Assembly (NCBI GenBank): GCA_031841125.1
Contig: CM063106.1
Location: forward strand, 36,514,001-36,578,000
DNA from: Acanthococcus lagerstroemiae
Taxonomy: Eukaryota; Arthropoda; Insecta; Hemiptera; Eriococcidae
Length of the DNA stretch: 64,000 bases
Direction: 5' to 3'
The notes beneath the pieces were generated by a model. The model ran no database searches. It had not been told where the DNA came from and saw only the letters and a program-made list of their open reading frames with translations. How positions within the stretch are numbered: position 1 is the stretch's first letter; every line of letters begins with the position of its first letter. Made by a program: the position numbers and the translations under genes. Shown here one piece after another: positions 12,756 to 24,350 of this stretch.

Positions 12756-12782
12756 ATGAGGTTTTCGGACAAAAATGGTTAG
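12756..12782 (+). promoter_or_regulatory. uORF 4, overlapping the spen start codon
   Basis: ATG AGG TTT TCG GAC AAA AAT GGT TAG, 8 codons, with A at -3 (CAAATGA). Its stop lies 5 bases past the A-T-G of the main start, in another frame, so ribosomes using it would pass over the spen ATG. This is the arrangement expected to reduce main ORF initiation most. Confidence 0.45.
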
Positions 12783-12857
12783 GGAGACTCGTCATCTTTG
12801 GGTCGGAAATCTACCGGAAAATATTCGAGAAGATAGAATACGGGATCACTTCAAACG
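12775..12857 (+). CDS. spen: split ends (spen) first coding exon, N-terminus of RRM1 (partial gene)
   Basis: This exon encodes 27 complete codons plus two bases. The protein opens with MVRETRHLWVGNLP, continues NIRED and ends HFK, which matches the highly conserved start of Spen/SHARP proteins, where HLWVGNLP is the RNP2 strand of the first RRM. Spen proteins are very large nuclear RNA-binding co-repressors with N-terminal RRMs and a C-terminal SPOC domain, acting in Notch, Wnt and steroid-receptor transcription. The start is firm: an in-frame TGA lies at 12757-12759, and the ATG context is good (A at -3, G at +4). The exon ends ...AAACG before GTAAGC at 12858, a consensus donor in phase 2, so the arginine codon is completed by exon 2. 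Exon 2 (expected to begin Tyr-Gly) was not found, so the rest of the gene presumably lies beyond the window. The gene call is confident; the exon end is very likely. Confidence 0.93.
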
Positions 12858-13274
12858 GTAAGCATGCCAGCGGATTCAATTCCAGTAAATCTTACCGACC
12901 TACAGTAATCGTGTGTACCCGATGTGGTTTCAAAATTCTCGTTGACACATTGGCCCTTTCTGTGGAGGGATTCGTTCGCTCAGCTTGTAGAGTTGGTACT
13001 CGTTGAAAGATAACTCGAAGGGCTGAGAGTAAGAACTGGTGAAGTCCTGTCTCTAAAGTGACTGGCTGGCAGTACAGTAGCCAACTTCTTGTATCAGAGG
13101 CGACAATCAACATTGTCGAGAGGCTAATTAGAGTTGAACGAAAGGAGGAGGTGAAGTAACCATAGATTTTGTGTTTTGCCCCTGGAGGCCCAAAGGAAGC
13201 GGTCTGGTTGGGAAGGGGCCATGCACCCCCCCCCCCCCCTTACGGACTTGTAAGCAAGGTACATATGATAGTGT

Positions 13275-13392
13275 AGGTTGGTTAACATTGTGACTGTAAG
13301 AAATGATCCTCTTTCTGCAGGGTACGTGTCAATTGAGAGCATATTGGAGGTTGGTTAACATAGTGACTGTAAGAAAATGATCCTCTTTTTGC
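13275..13392. repeat. 45-bp direct duplication, period 73 bp
   Basis: AGGTTGGTTAACAT followed by GTGACTGTAAGAAA-TGATCCTCTTT occurs at 13275-13318 and again at 13348-13392 with three or so differences. Confidence 0.85.
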
Positions 13393-14295
13393 CCTCAGCC
13401 CTCAAATTCATGAAGTACAATCAGTTGCCCTTATAACTTCGAGGATCGATATAGAACCTTGGGCTTCTTTACTCAATATTTGCACGGAATGGCTGTTTTG
13501 TACCATTCAGCCGACGGTGTATGTCGCTGATTGTATTTCCTGTTCGTCTCTGTAACGTTGAGAATATCTCCGCTGGGAAATAGCTCTTGATATTTCCCTA
13601 AATTGAACCCAATCCTCTACGGTCCCTGAAATGACCTATTTCTGTAAATACGTGTGCAGCAGCTGCCCTGTTTCAGGCATAAACCCTTCCCAAGCTCTTG
13701 ATAGGAAGCGTTTGTCCCAATTTCGGAAAAACATTATCTGCCCCGCGCTAGATATGGTGTATTTGGAGCTAGGCTCGTGTCGGATTGGCTTGTAAAATCG
13801 TAAAACTTCTCAGTAGGTCGGTGTAAGTCTGAAGAATTAGGCATGCACATGTGTTAGGCCGGGCCTGAGTGCCATTTTAGGAGATGAGAGATGAGTTGAA
13901 CATATGAACATGGCGGTAGTATGATGGCAGTTGAAAATTGGCCGGTGCTGTGATACTTCCTGGTAGCGTTTTGGGTTCCATGCTGTACCTGAATAAATCA
14001 TGTCTCAGATGAAGATATTAGTACTAATGTAACCCAGCAGTCCACCAGATGTTAAAGGTAGGGCGTACAACTCTGTAGAAGGAACAGTTCAGTGTTTCGG
14101 AAATCGAACAAGAACATTGGGTGAAAAATAATGGCGTAACTCTTGGTTAGTGGACCAGTTTTGTCGTCTTTGAATTGAGGTGTGCTTTGAGAAACACGAA
14201 GTTGGCAAAGCCAAAACCTCCGAAGAGCTCCATGCCACGTCAGTATATAGTTCGTATTCGCATGAGGGATCCTGTCGGAATGTTGGACTTCCCTC

Positions 14296-14445
14296 ATTCA
14301 CCAGCTGAAAACCGAAATTTTTCTTGAAGAATGGGGAACTACAACTAGCTTTGAATCCTACATCCCGATCATTCACTAGCTGAAACCCGAAATCTGTATT
14401 GAAGAGTGGGGGAATTCCAACTGGCTGTTGATCCTGCTCCCCGAT
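14296..14445. repeat. two adjacent 75-bp tandem units
   Basis: 14296-14370 and 14371-14445 both begin ATTCAC-AGCTGAAA and end with a C-C-CCCGAT motif, with diverged interiors. This is a head-to-tail tandem duplication. Confidence 0.75.
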
Positions 14446-16842
14446 GAGAAACTGAAACTAGGGAAAACCTCTGTTTTACCGCAAGCTCACTACCCTCATC
14501 TTGAAACTGTTCGGATTTTGGCCACTTTGGTTGAAACATTAGAGGCAAAAGAGGAATTTCCATCTAAGTTACTGGGATATTTCCAAACAGGCTGATATTC
14601 ATGAGAATGAAACAGATCGTTTTAGTAGAGATTTTGAGGAAGACTTGGGGGAGGGGCAACGAACATTTCAGGTTGGGCCAGTACAATAGCATTTGCCCGG
14701 TGTCTTGTAGGTTCCGATCCTTCCATTTCGAGATTCGTTCAAATTTCAAAGGAACCTAAAAACATTCCTTCAGACATTTAACTTTTCCTCCAAGCGCTCT
14801 GTTGTCTCAGATTATTTTGATTGTGGATTGAACCCAGCGTTACTATCACGTCTTCTCACGAAGAAACAATATTACATTAACAGGGATTTTGTTTACTCCA
14901 AATTTGTTGATAATATTTTGCTGTCTTTATTTATATGATCTGATTCGGAACTTTGAACTGTTGTAACACGCAGCGTTCGGTGTCTAAAATATTCTCGTTT
15001 GAAACAAAGTGTAAATCTGCTATAATGAATCCAGATTCTTCTCAGTTTGAAAACGTTCGTTGAAAACCTGAAACTTTGAAAATAGCTTAAAATATTCAAC
15101 TCCTTCACAAGTCAGTCACTGATCCATATCTTTCTTGTCTTGGATTATTTTCACAAGAGAGTGACAGAGACTAGCAACACGAGTTCCATTTGACTAGATC
15201 TTGCCCATCAGAAATTGAAAACTACAGAAGTCTGTCAGAAATGAAATGTATTCAAAAGTTGTAATGCCTGATGTCCAGCGAGCTCTGTCCTCTCGTATTA
15301 AATCTGAAACTAGTAAACTAAGAGTTGATAATTATATCTGATTTTCACAGATCGTTCTAAGTAGCCTTTAGTGTGATCACAGGTGGCAGCTTGTCATCTT
15401 TGTAGGTCAGGGGGGTGAAAATTTCACGAGACGAATATTAGCTGAGTTTTCCTGATTGGATGATCGAGAGCACAGAAGTGAGTTTTTTAGGGAAAGATCT
15501 CAGCTTGATGTCTATTTAACCCTGGGATCTGTTCCATGACATACCTTTTCAGGGAGCAAAATGGTACCTTTGCCCTATTCTCCATTTTTATATGAAGGAA
15601 ACTACCTTCCCTTTATCCTCAATCGCTATTCTTGGGTTTACCATCCTACTTTATCGCTTTCAGATTTCATACGAAAGCAATCTTATGATTGAATGGCAGC
15701 TCTTCCCGAGGAAGAATGTCGAGTCGGTTGCTTTTAGTATGAAAAATTTTAAGGCGTACCTGATGATGAGCAAAGTTACAGATACAGTCAGTCAGTACGG
15801 AGACACATGGATAAACAGACAGAAAGAGAGGTAGAATGGCTGAAAACAAGTATCTAACCAAATACATAAATTGTTGAGTGAGAAAAATTAACTGCATTAC
15901 CTACCGTTTAAAATTTCTTTAGTCGACCAAAAAATGAAGTACATTCCTTCTTCAAATGGATTCTAAGCTCAAACGGGTAACCAGTTTCACAGATGTATAG
16001 AAAAAAATAGAACGATCAACGAAAACCTAATCTAGAGACTGGGGTGGAGTCAGGCCCATGGTCGTGGGGAGGGGACATTTCTTCATTCTAGTAGGAAGGC
16101 CAATACCTTTTTCCCCCGCCGTTTGGGTGTGAAATTTCCAGTTTTGCCGTAAGTCTCTCAGCTTTACACTTACACAAGCCTAGAAAAATGGTCATGATAG
16201 GACCAGGGTGGGTTTCTTTTCGAAAAAATTGGAAAATTCTAGGAGCTGATCAGTGAAACTACAATTTTAGTCACACTAGAGAGAGACAGACAAAGACAAC
16301 CAACCATCTCTTAGTTAGAAGCAGCCCCAGATGAGCATAGCAAGGTGAATAGCTCGGAAGAAAGTTAATGGGAGCAAAGCGGATGTTGGGGGGGGGGGTG
16401 TCGAGAGCCGAAACTCTGCATCTCTAGTAGCTATTTCCTGGATTTTCCCGGAGCCAGTCAATGTAAATTTAGAACTAGAATTTTGGCAAATCATTGCTGA
16501 CTCTGTAGGATTCTGAAAAATCCAGCCCTTGTGAATGAATGGGTTTTCAAATTTCTCACAGCTGAATTTGAGTGTTAGTTATTGGTGACATTGAAAAGTA
16601 TTTGGATGAACGTGTAGAGAAATTCAGTTGTGAGTTTTCCATAGAATTCTGATACTCTGTAGAGAATGCGGGCGCCCTTTTTACTACATTACACTCGATT
16701 GTATTGAAGTACTGTAACCAAAACGTAATGCCCCATTGTTTCTTTTCCACCCTCGGGAGTGTGTAAAGTTATCAAAGTGATTGAATGAACCTCTGAAGTT
16801 CACTGAGGGTGAGCAACAAGGGACTGAAGACAGTGATTGTTT
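14446..16842. other. intronic DNA, nothing recognised
   Basis: No ORF, RNA or repeat signal that I can support, apart from a G run near 16387. Confidence 0.5.
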
Positions 16843-16850
16843 AGTGCAGT

Positions 16851-17162
16851 CAGAGATGGGCAGGTAGGTTCCAAAACCTATTTCAAATAGAAAATAAATA
16901 CTAGCTATTTTCAAAATAGGTATTTTGAAATAGATATTCTGTGTTTTCAGAATAGATTGAGTTTTCTTAGGAAAATTTAGTATAATTCATGGAAAAAATA
17001 TTCTTAATATCGTATCTCTGATTAGAAAATAGGTTTTTGAAAATCTATTTTGAAATGGAAAATAGATCTCAAGTTTTAAATTGGCTTAAAAGAGAAAATG
17101 AGAAAATGGCAATATTTTCATTTCGCAAGCCTATTTCCTAAATCCATTTTGGCACATCTCGG
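16851..17162. mobile_element. hAT-type MITE (CAGAGATGGGCA end)
   Basis: It begins CAGAGATGGGCAGG and ends GGCACATCTCGG, an imperfect TIR of about 12 bp. It is flanked by a perfect 8-bp direct repeat AGTGCAGT (16843-16850 and 17163-17170). The interior consists of short palindromic repeats of CTATTTTCAAAATAGG type. Confidence 0.8.
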
Positions 17163-19023
17163 AGTGCAGTACTTGATTCATTGCGTTGTGGATGTGAAAT
17201 CATGTATATATTCAGGTTTTCTAAAGTAGAGTGAAATGCAGAGTCAAAATGGGAAAGAGTTGAAGCTATTAGCAGAACATATCCAACATTACCTCTTTCT
17301 CGTCTGTTGCTGAAATGTTCTCAAAGAAGTTGATCTTTTTGTTCTTCCTGGTAACAAGAAGACGGTTACAAATCAATCTTCGTGTCAAGAGATCAAGTAG
17401 GGATGTTCTGTATATTAGGTCGCATGACAGAAAATTTGAAGGTTTTTTTCCGTTGTCCCTCTTCCTCAGGTATGGTTTCAAAGTTCTCAAAGAGTAATGC
17501 ACGACTTGGAAAAGTAAAACCCATCAATCTTATTTTAATTGCTGTATAGACCCCTGGCTCTCAAAAGATGTTGAAGCCTTGGAAATTCTTCGAGTAGTCC
17601 TGTGTTTGAATAGTTGAAGGGTAACTTTCCCAAAATTGTCATGTCCTGAATTTTTTTTCTTTTAGGGAACACTGCTCAGAAAGCACGTAGTTTTTATGTT
17701 TTTTGTTTTTTTTTAAATTTTAAATTCTGATATCGCGGTTGCTATGCCTGCTAGCGATGTGGCTGTTTTATGATTTATTAGGGCCGGTCTGCTGTGTGCA
17801 GTAGCACAAATGACGCAGAATATTTTAAGTTTGTTTTTATAAAATTACAGTTCAGTCTTGTATGTGTAGTCTGAAAGAAATGAAGGCAAGTAAAGCAAAA
17901 GGAGTTATGAAATGAAATTGCTAGTGAGTTATTAAGGAATGCATGAGAAGTGGTTTTAAAAAGTTGATATGAATTGATTTGCAGAATGTGTGAGGAAGGA
18001 GAAATGCCATTAGATATCCAGAAAAAACAATTTAATTATAGTCCCTAAAAGAGCAGGAGCAAGTAAATGAGATACTATAAGTTTACTATCGCACAATTCA
18101 AAGATTCTAGAAAGGATAATTGATGAATTACAAAGTACAAAATAAAATGGAAGAAAAGGAGGGAGATCAGTTGGGATTCAGTAAAGATGGAGGAATGGAA
18201 AAGCGTTTGATAATGTTGAATGGAAATGTCTCAAATATTGAAGGAGATAGTAGTTTAGTAAAGGAACAGGGTGGCCATTTTCCTGGAAATTGGAAATCAG
18301 GGAAAAGTCAGGGAATTTCTTCAGTCAGCGAAAAGTCAGAGAATTAACCAAAAAAAAATGCTTGATTAAATTGCGTGGTTTAGAAGTATCGTAGTTCTGT
18401 TTTATTTGCAACTTGAATCACGTACAAATAGTTACCTATAAAAAACTGAGTGAAAAGAATTATTTTCCTGATGGTTGGTATCTATACAAGATTTTTCTCA
18501 ACTGCCTATTGGTAGAAAATTATGGTACTAGAAATTGAAAGAAAAAATTGAGTGACAACGCTCATTAATGAACTTCCAACCAGTAGGTTTACTCGTTGAG
18601 AAAAATTGTAAAGTAGATCTGGAAGAATTGGTGAAAAGTCAGGGAGGCTAAAATACAAATAGATGATGCAGTGGGAGAAGCGAAAATTCAAACAGGAGTG
18701 AGACAAGGTCCCAGGTTTGTTCAGGAGTGATATAATACACCCGGAGACCTTTAGAATGATAAGATTTGCAGATGACATTGCAATAGTGGAAATAAATGAA
18801 CAATGAAGACTAACAATGAAAAATTGGAAATAAAATATAAAATAAATAAAAGTAAAACAAAAATGATGGTAGTCAGTAGATGGAAACAAAATCCAATAAA
18901 TATGGAAATAGGAGGTGAAAAAATGAAGGAGGTTGAGGAATTTAAATACTTAAGTTGTCTGATAACGTAAAATGAAAGAAGTAAAATAGAAATGAAGAGT
19001 AGAATGGAACAAGCTAAGAGCAG

Positions 19024-20360
19024 GTGTGTTTGTTTACACGTAGACAATAATTCTTGTCTAGTGTTGGGCGATTAATCGATTAGTTGATTTGAATTGATTT
19101 GTGGCAAATTGATTTTTCTAAATGTACAAAGTAATGGATGAATCGATTTTTTGTCCGCGAAAAATCGATTCTCACACTGTACTCCATTAAAAAGAATCAA
19201 AATTCGTAGTAAAATGTGTCAAAGGAATCATAATGTAATGTGACACAGAAAAGAGCTTCGGTGTCCTATTACTATTAAGGCCGCGATTCGCGGATCAAAT
19301 TTTTCGTATCATGGATCATTTTTCTTTGACATCAGTTTAGCGTTGGTATTCCATATTTTTGGTGACATTCACGAATTTGAACTCAAATTTGTAAAGAAAT
19401 AAGTCACACATTCGAAAAACACAACAAAATAAAATCGCTGTTTTAAGTTTTTTAGGTTTTTTCTCTTTCGAATTTTCCATTTTTTGGCATTCCGTCTTTC
19501 TGTGTCAATCCGTTGTTCAAATATTTCAACCAGAGATGGTTAGCTAGCCGTTTGCTTTTAGCTGTTAGCCGAGCGATTTTGGAGGTTTTTTAGATAGCAG
19601 TTAGCCAGCCAATCAGCGAAAAGGAAACAAAAGAACCACCGATAGCCGATAAAAACTGAACTTCTATCGGCTAATGGAAACATTAGAAATTCTCCGAATC
19701 CCAGCTAAACACTCAATTATAAAGTCCAAATAGTTGGAAAAATGAAATTCAGCTATTTCTCAAATGGGAGCCGTTTTTGTTCACAAAAAGCTGCTCGGTA
19801 GCACGAACCCCGATGGGACCATGGACATTGGACGATGCACGAACTGGAAACGTAACGTAGAACTCTGCTAGCAGATGAAACAGTGAAAAAGAGCCGACAA
19901 ATCATTATGTATTAATCGATTAATCGACTTCTAGGCCGCGAAAAGTTGATTCGATTCTAGGGAAGATCTTGAAGAAATCGATAATCGATTAGTGAAGGTA
20001 ATCCATTACTATAACTTGTCTACATTTTGGTATAAAGAAATGTAGACAGTGTGTAGAAAGTAGACAAAAGTAGATAAATGTAAACAGTTACAAAAATAAT
20101 TAAAAAAGCTAACATACATGTAATCAGTTAATCACAAATTCGCAATAATAAATCCAAATTTTTAATTTCTTTGACTTATTGAATTCACTAAAATCACAAT
20201 TAAGAGATTGTAGGTGGCTACACTGCCACCTACACCTTTTGTTGACATTTGTTTACATTTGTGTACACTTCACATTTATCTACATTATTTGTCTACATTA
20301 CATAGATAAATGTATTTGTCTACACCAACATCCCCGACTAAGTGCTTTTTATCAAAAAAG
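19024..20360. mobile_element. insertion in LINE copy 1 with TGTCTAC/GTAGACA subterminal repeats
   Basis: LINE sequence stops after GGAACAAGCTAAGAGC and resumes near ATTTGAAAGTAAAACC, judged by comparison with copy 3 at 37930-38000. The inserted DNA carries many TGTCTAC and GTAGACA words at both ends and a perfect 9-bp stem hairpin (GTAGGTGGC, 6-nt loop, GCCACCTAC) at 20210-20233. No coding capacity and no assigned superfamily. The exact borders are approximate. Confidence 0.55.
19061..20014. mobile_element. hAT-like element nested inside the previous insertion
   Basis: It is flanked by a perfect 8-bp duplication CTTGTCTA (19053-19060 and 20015-20022). It begins GTGTTGGGCGATTAATCGAT, typical of hAT ends with their AATCGATTA core; the mirrored core TCGATAATCGATTAG lies near the right end (about 19978-19993). 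954 bp with no intact ORF. The terminal repeats are imperfect. Confidence 0.7.
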
Positions 20361-20866
20361 GAGACAAGATTTGAAAGTAAAACCAAGAGTCTTCAAACGT
20401 ACATTATTTGGAGTATAGGATGTGAGTCCTGGACAATAGGAACATAGAGAGAAAGGATAGAAACTTTTGAAATGTGGTGCTATCGGAGAACTTTGAAAAT
20501 GAAATGGACAGAAAATATAAGGAATGAGTAAGTATTGAGGCGAATAGGCAGGGAAAGAGGAACTAGGAATATAATTGTGAGGAGAAGAGTTAGAATGATA
20601 GGTCACTTACTATACATATAAGACATCCAGCGATATTGTTATTACTGCTAGAAGGAATGATTGGGAGAAAGAACTCGAAAAGCAGGCACGTAATGAGCTA
20701 TGAAGAGCAGGTAATGAAGAATACAAAGTGTAAATCCTCAGAAATGAAAAGATTAGCGCAGAAGAAAAAAAGTGGAGAGACGCTGACTCCTAGTCAAGAG
20801 ATTAGGGAATACAACATGTATAGGCAGTGGGAACTGTTGATCGACCCAAGAACTGAATGATGATGA

Positions 20867-22814
20867 ACCTCGCACTTTGAACAGTCAACATTAAACGACG
20901 CATTAGTTTATATGTGCACCGCTCAATGACCCACGGATGAACCATTTTACTCCTGAAGGCGGTTTACGAAGTGTCTGAAGGAACTATACGGCCTGTCTAT
21001 AGGTCTTACAACGATTATACAGTTATGGATGTTATCCGTTTTTATCGATTTATAAGGACATGTAGGTGTCCATAATGAAGATAAGAGCTAAAACAGGTAT
21101 TAGGTACTTTGAAAAGTGATAGTTTGTTACCACCCCTTTATGAACGCATGGACGTTATGGCACTAGACACTTCGTAAACAGCCTCCTGGAGTGATGTTCT
21201 TGTGCGCTGCTGAGCATATCCTGTGGTCCTGTGCCCAGTTATCTCAGCGTAGTGTGGCAAATAGTTACTCAACTATTTGAGTTGGTAGTGATGATTTTAT
21301 GTAGGCTGCTGAGGCTGCGTCTTACCCAGTGAATGTTGGAACGACGAAATCGGAGAGGCTGTCATTTACGCCTGCTAAGTGCCAAAAATATTCTAGCCGA
21401 AAGCCATCAAATACCTGGAACCAATCCTGCATGTTGAGGTTTCAGAGTCACGAATATCTTGGTAGATCGAATGTTCCATTATGACGTGGAGGTTTCGAAA
21501 AGATTCTATCAGTTTCATCAGTGTAATCGCTGGTATGGAAATGATGCCGAAGTGCGACGGTGTGAACTTAATACAGAGGCAGATAGACACCTCTTCAGAA
21601 CTTGGCTTTCCTTGCCGTTTTCAGAAGTAGCAGGATTACTTTCAAACTGCTGACATGGTATTTATCTGTTCGAATCATACTAAAGGCGTAGAAGGGCTTT
21701 TAGAGAATGAAAATAGAAAGGGCGTGGTTATTTCTGGAAACCGTACATATTCATCGGGCCGCGTAATATTTCGGATTTGTTTGGTTTTTGATTTTAATTC
21801 ATTGTTTGTTTCACGCTCGTTCAGGGTTTTCCCTCTGTCGCAAAACTAAGTTGAGTGTAAGAAATGCATTTAAGAAATTACGGCGGTGGTTTTCATTCTA
21901 CTTGAAAAACGGTGTTTCAATGTTCGGTGTGCATCAGTGCTCGTTGAAAATACCGTACACGCTGAAATGTGGGAGTTCGTCGGGTCGACAAATCAGAAGT
22001 ACATATTGACTGTCGACCTATTTTGAACTTTACGCTTGTATGTAAATAAGAGAAAATAACTAGATTCGGTTTCCTGTTTGTTCGCTGTACAGTATACAAT
22101 GTTTTTTGTTTTCCATTTTTCATTAGCGTTCGGTCACGTGCGTATTCTTACGGTTGGTTAATTCTGAGCGCAGACCTGATTTTCAGCCCATTTGTGGTCA
22201 AAAAGTTGTCTGAAAATTACGGTCTCGCGAATAACCGTAAAATACAGTCGACTTGCAAAACTTGATTTGTGTAATGGCCGCCGATTTAGTTGATTACGCA
22301 GTATTCTGGTGTCTGCCAACGTACTTTTGGTTTGCAGTGAATATTATAAAACGGTCGCGGCAGGTAAAACAGAATTGGATTCGTCTGTGGAAGACATTTC
22401 ATTCTGAACTGATACTCTTCATAGTCTGTTCGAATGGCGTTCGAAATTCTGTGTATAACGCCTGTACGGATGTATTACCCAATAAATAGGACACGGTGTG
22501 CTGAAGTGAGACACCCAGCTCGGTGTTTCATTGCCAGAATCCGAATGCAGAAGTACCTATCCCTTATGTAATACAATTTGTATTCTAGACGGCTGTCGTA
22601 AATACTGTGTGCTACTTACGTGTTGTTCATCTGCACGATACGAATCAGGTGCATCAACCCTGATAGAAGAAGTTCTATTTTACGTGGAGTAGAATCATTC
22701 GTCTGGGAGTCATTTTGTTCTAAATTTCGATTAGTGACTGTTGTATCGCAGATCGAATGATTTACTGCGTGATGTACTCGTATTCCTTAGTCTCTCGATT
22801 TGTAGGTAGCTTCT
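20867..22814. other. intronic DNA, nothing recognised
   Basis: Between two LINE copies. I see only short ORFs with no known domain. Confidence 0.5.
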
Positions 22815-23090
22815 GTCCATCTGCTCTACATGGCTCATTCTTCGCTTTCAGTTCTTTCGCTCCATCATTCCCGCTAGCAGTAATAACAATATCCCTGGGT
22901 ATATTATGACTATCATTGTAACTCTTTTCCCTTGTAATTTATTACGAGTCTCTTGCCCTTCCTATTCGCCTCAATACTTCCTTATTCCTGATCTTTTCTA
23001 TTCATTTGATATTCAAAATTTTCCGATAACACCATATTTCAAAAACTTCTATCTTTTTTTATGTTCCCGTTGTTCAGGTCTCACAGTTAT

Positions 23091-23219
23091 TCCATTTGTA
23101 GCTCTGATGATGGCATAACAGCCGAAAGCGCTCTGGACTACAGAAGAAGAAAAAGTGAATTGGCACACCCTACAAATGGAATATTACCCAGTTCACTCAC
23201 ACTCCAAAGTGGACACTAA
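23091..23219. mobile_element. SINE-like element, short copy (129 bp)
   Basis: It is flanked by a perfect 12-bp direct repeat TCTCACAGTTAT (23079-23090 and 23220-23231). It contains GATGGCATAACAGCCGAAAG, then AGAAGAAGAAAAAGTGAATT, and ends GGACACTAA. The long copy is at 27018-27193. A variable 12-bp duplication and an A-ended tail suggest LINE-driven insertion. It has no clear tRNA, 7SL or 5S head, so its promoter class is unknown. Confidence 0.75.
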
Positions 23220-23236
23220 TCTCACAGTTATACAAT

Positions 23237-23913
23237 AATAATAGTAACAGCCTGAGCCGAGACGACATCGCAGCCGAACCTCAACTCTCCCATCGCTGGG
23301 CATGAGTCTCCACCACCCACTTCCACTTCTTTCTATTCTGCGCCCTGCTTCCGTAACTCGGACTATTTCTTTTAAAATTTCGTCTAACCATCGTATAGCA
23401 GGTCGCCCGCTCTTTCTTTTTCTATTATATGGCAGCTATATAGTCCACCTTAGATTCCACCTTTCATTTGATCCTCTTGCCATTTGTCCACGGTATATAA
23501 TTTTCAATGTTTTAATTTTGTACCCAATGTTGATTGATTTTGTTGTTGTCTGTATGTCACGAATTCTAATTTTGTCTTTCAGTTTATAGCCTAGAATAGA
23601 TCTCAACATTCGAGTTTTGGGTCTTTCTGAATTTATTTAAATTTTTGCTTGTTAGGATCCAAGTCTGTGCATCATATATTAGGACTGACAGTACGCAAGT
23701 TTCCAATGTTTTAAATACTAATTTTCATTTTGCTTTTGAAGGTATGTTTCAATTTCCCGAACGCCTTCCAACCCTGCCCTATTCCTTGCCTGTCTTTTCC
23801 ACCTTTCAACGAGGTGCTTTGTCCGAGATACTTGTATTCTTCTACCTTTTCCACTTCTAAACCCTTCACCTTTAAGATCTTTCCCCTTCCCTTCCTTGGT
23901 CACGAACATTTTT
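23237..23913 (-). mobile_element. 3' fragment of a second LINE family
   Basis: It is flanked by a perfect 13-bp duplication ACAGTTATACAAT (23224-23236 and 23914-23926). The minus strand reads VFVTKEGKGKDLKGE near 23909 and then downstream reverse transcriptase C-terminal text (SGRPAIRW-like near 23400). The end on the left side (3' end of the element) is a TTA/TAT microsatellite tail (ATAATAATAG on +), as in many LINEs. It is 5'-truncated, which is usual. Confidence 0.8.
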
Positions 23914-24350
23914 ACAGTTATACAATGCTATACTCTGAATATACGGTCGAATAAAATTTCAGCCTCACTTTTAAATCTGTATTTGCCCTTGATATATTTC
24001 TTTTTTGAAAAAAAAAAGAAAGAAAAAAAAAAGGCTTTCTTAGTTTCCTTTATTCTACTCCTTATTTCTGTTGTACTTCTTCCATCTTGCGTTATCAGAC
24101 TACTAAGTAAATTTTTCATCTCGTATTTCCATATTTATTGGATTTTGTTCCCATCTTCTGACTGCCGTCGCTTTTGTTTTATTCTTATTCATCTTCATTT
24201 TATATTTTATTTTCAATTTTTCATCCAACTTTTTCAGTGTTTTCCATAGTTCTTTACTTCTTTTCACTATTGCAATATCATCTGCAAACCTTATCATTTG
24301 AATTGTCTCCTTTTGTATTTTCACACCTGATTTCCTTTCAGTTTACTGCA

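Larger units (their letters stand above)
11950..12774 (+). promoter_or_regulatory. spen: spen promoter region and 5' leader
   Basis: The stretch ending at the spen ATG is clearly richer in C, G and CpG than the DNA on either side, especially 12040-12300 (GGCGGGCGGACTCGAGCG and similar). A CRE-like TGACGTCA lies near 12410-12417. No clear TATA box was identified and the transcription start cannot be fixed; somewhere around 12300-12500 is a guess. ORFs of over 130 aa on the minus strand here are low-complexity shadows of the CG-rich DNA. The part from about 12480 to 12774 is treated as probable 5' UTR, with no obvious splice signal required. Confidence 0.6.
17865..20866 (+). mobile_element. LINE copy 1, 5'-truncated, with nested insertions
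   Basis: The + strand gives broken reverse transcriptase text: KEMKASKAKG near 17880 (a segment also seen in copy 3 as KEMKAGKAEG), an IRFADDIAIV active-site block near 18756-18790, and the 3' terminal segment around 20636-20860 (MKNTKCKSSEMKRLAQKKKS). The FADD box is that of non-LTR reverse transcriptases; the clade is not assigned. Frameshifts and stops are frequent. It is interrupted at about 19024-20360 by an insertion that is itself interrupted (see next entries), and probably from 18267 by a MITE fragment starting CAGGGTGGCC. Confidence 0.85.
22815..24350 (-). mobile_element. LINE copy 2, minus strand, with two insertions
   Basis: On the minus strand 24103-24324 reads IRFADDIAIVKRSKELWKTL and then KKLDEKLKIK, the reverse transcriptase FADD block and what follows. 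The 3' end near 22850-22890 (TGTTATTACTGCTAGCGGGA on the minus strand) matches the 3' end of copy 1 near 20635. The element is 5'-truncated and split by a SINE-like element (23091-23219) and by a fragment of another LINE (23237-23913). Removing both restores a continuous match to copy 3. Confidence 0.85.

Noticed and set aside
17462..17497. CTTCCTCAG followed by TATGG, reading Tyr-Gly-Phe-Lys-Val, as a possible spen exon 2
   Set aside because: The acceptor and first two residues fit, but the reading stops after eight residues and does not match the rest of RRM1. Coincidence is more likely.
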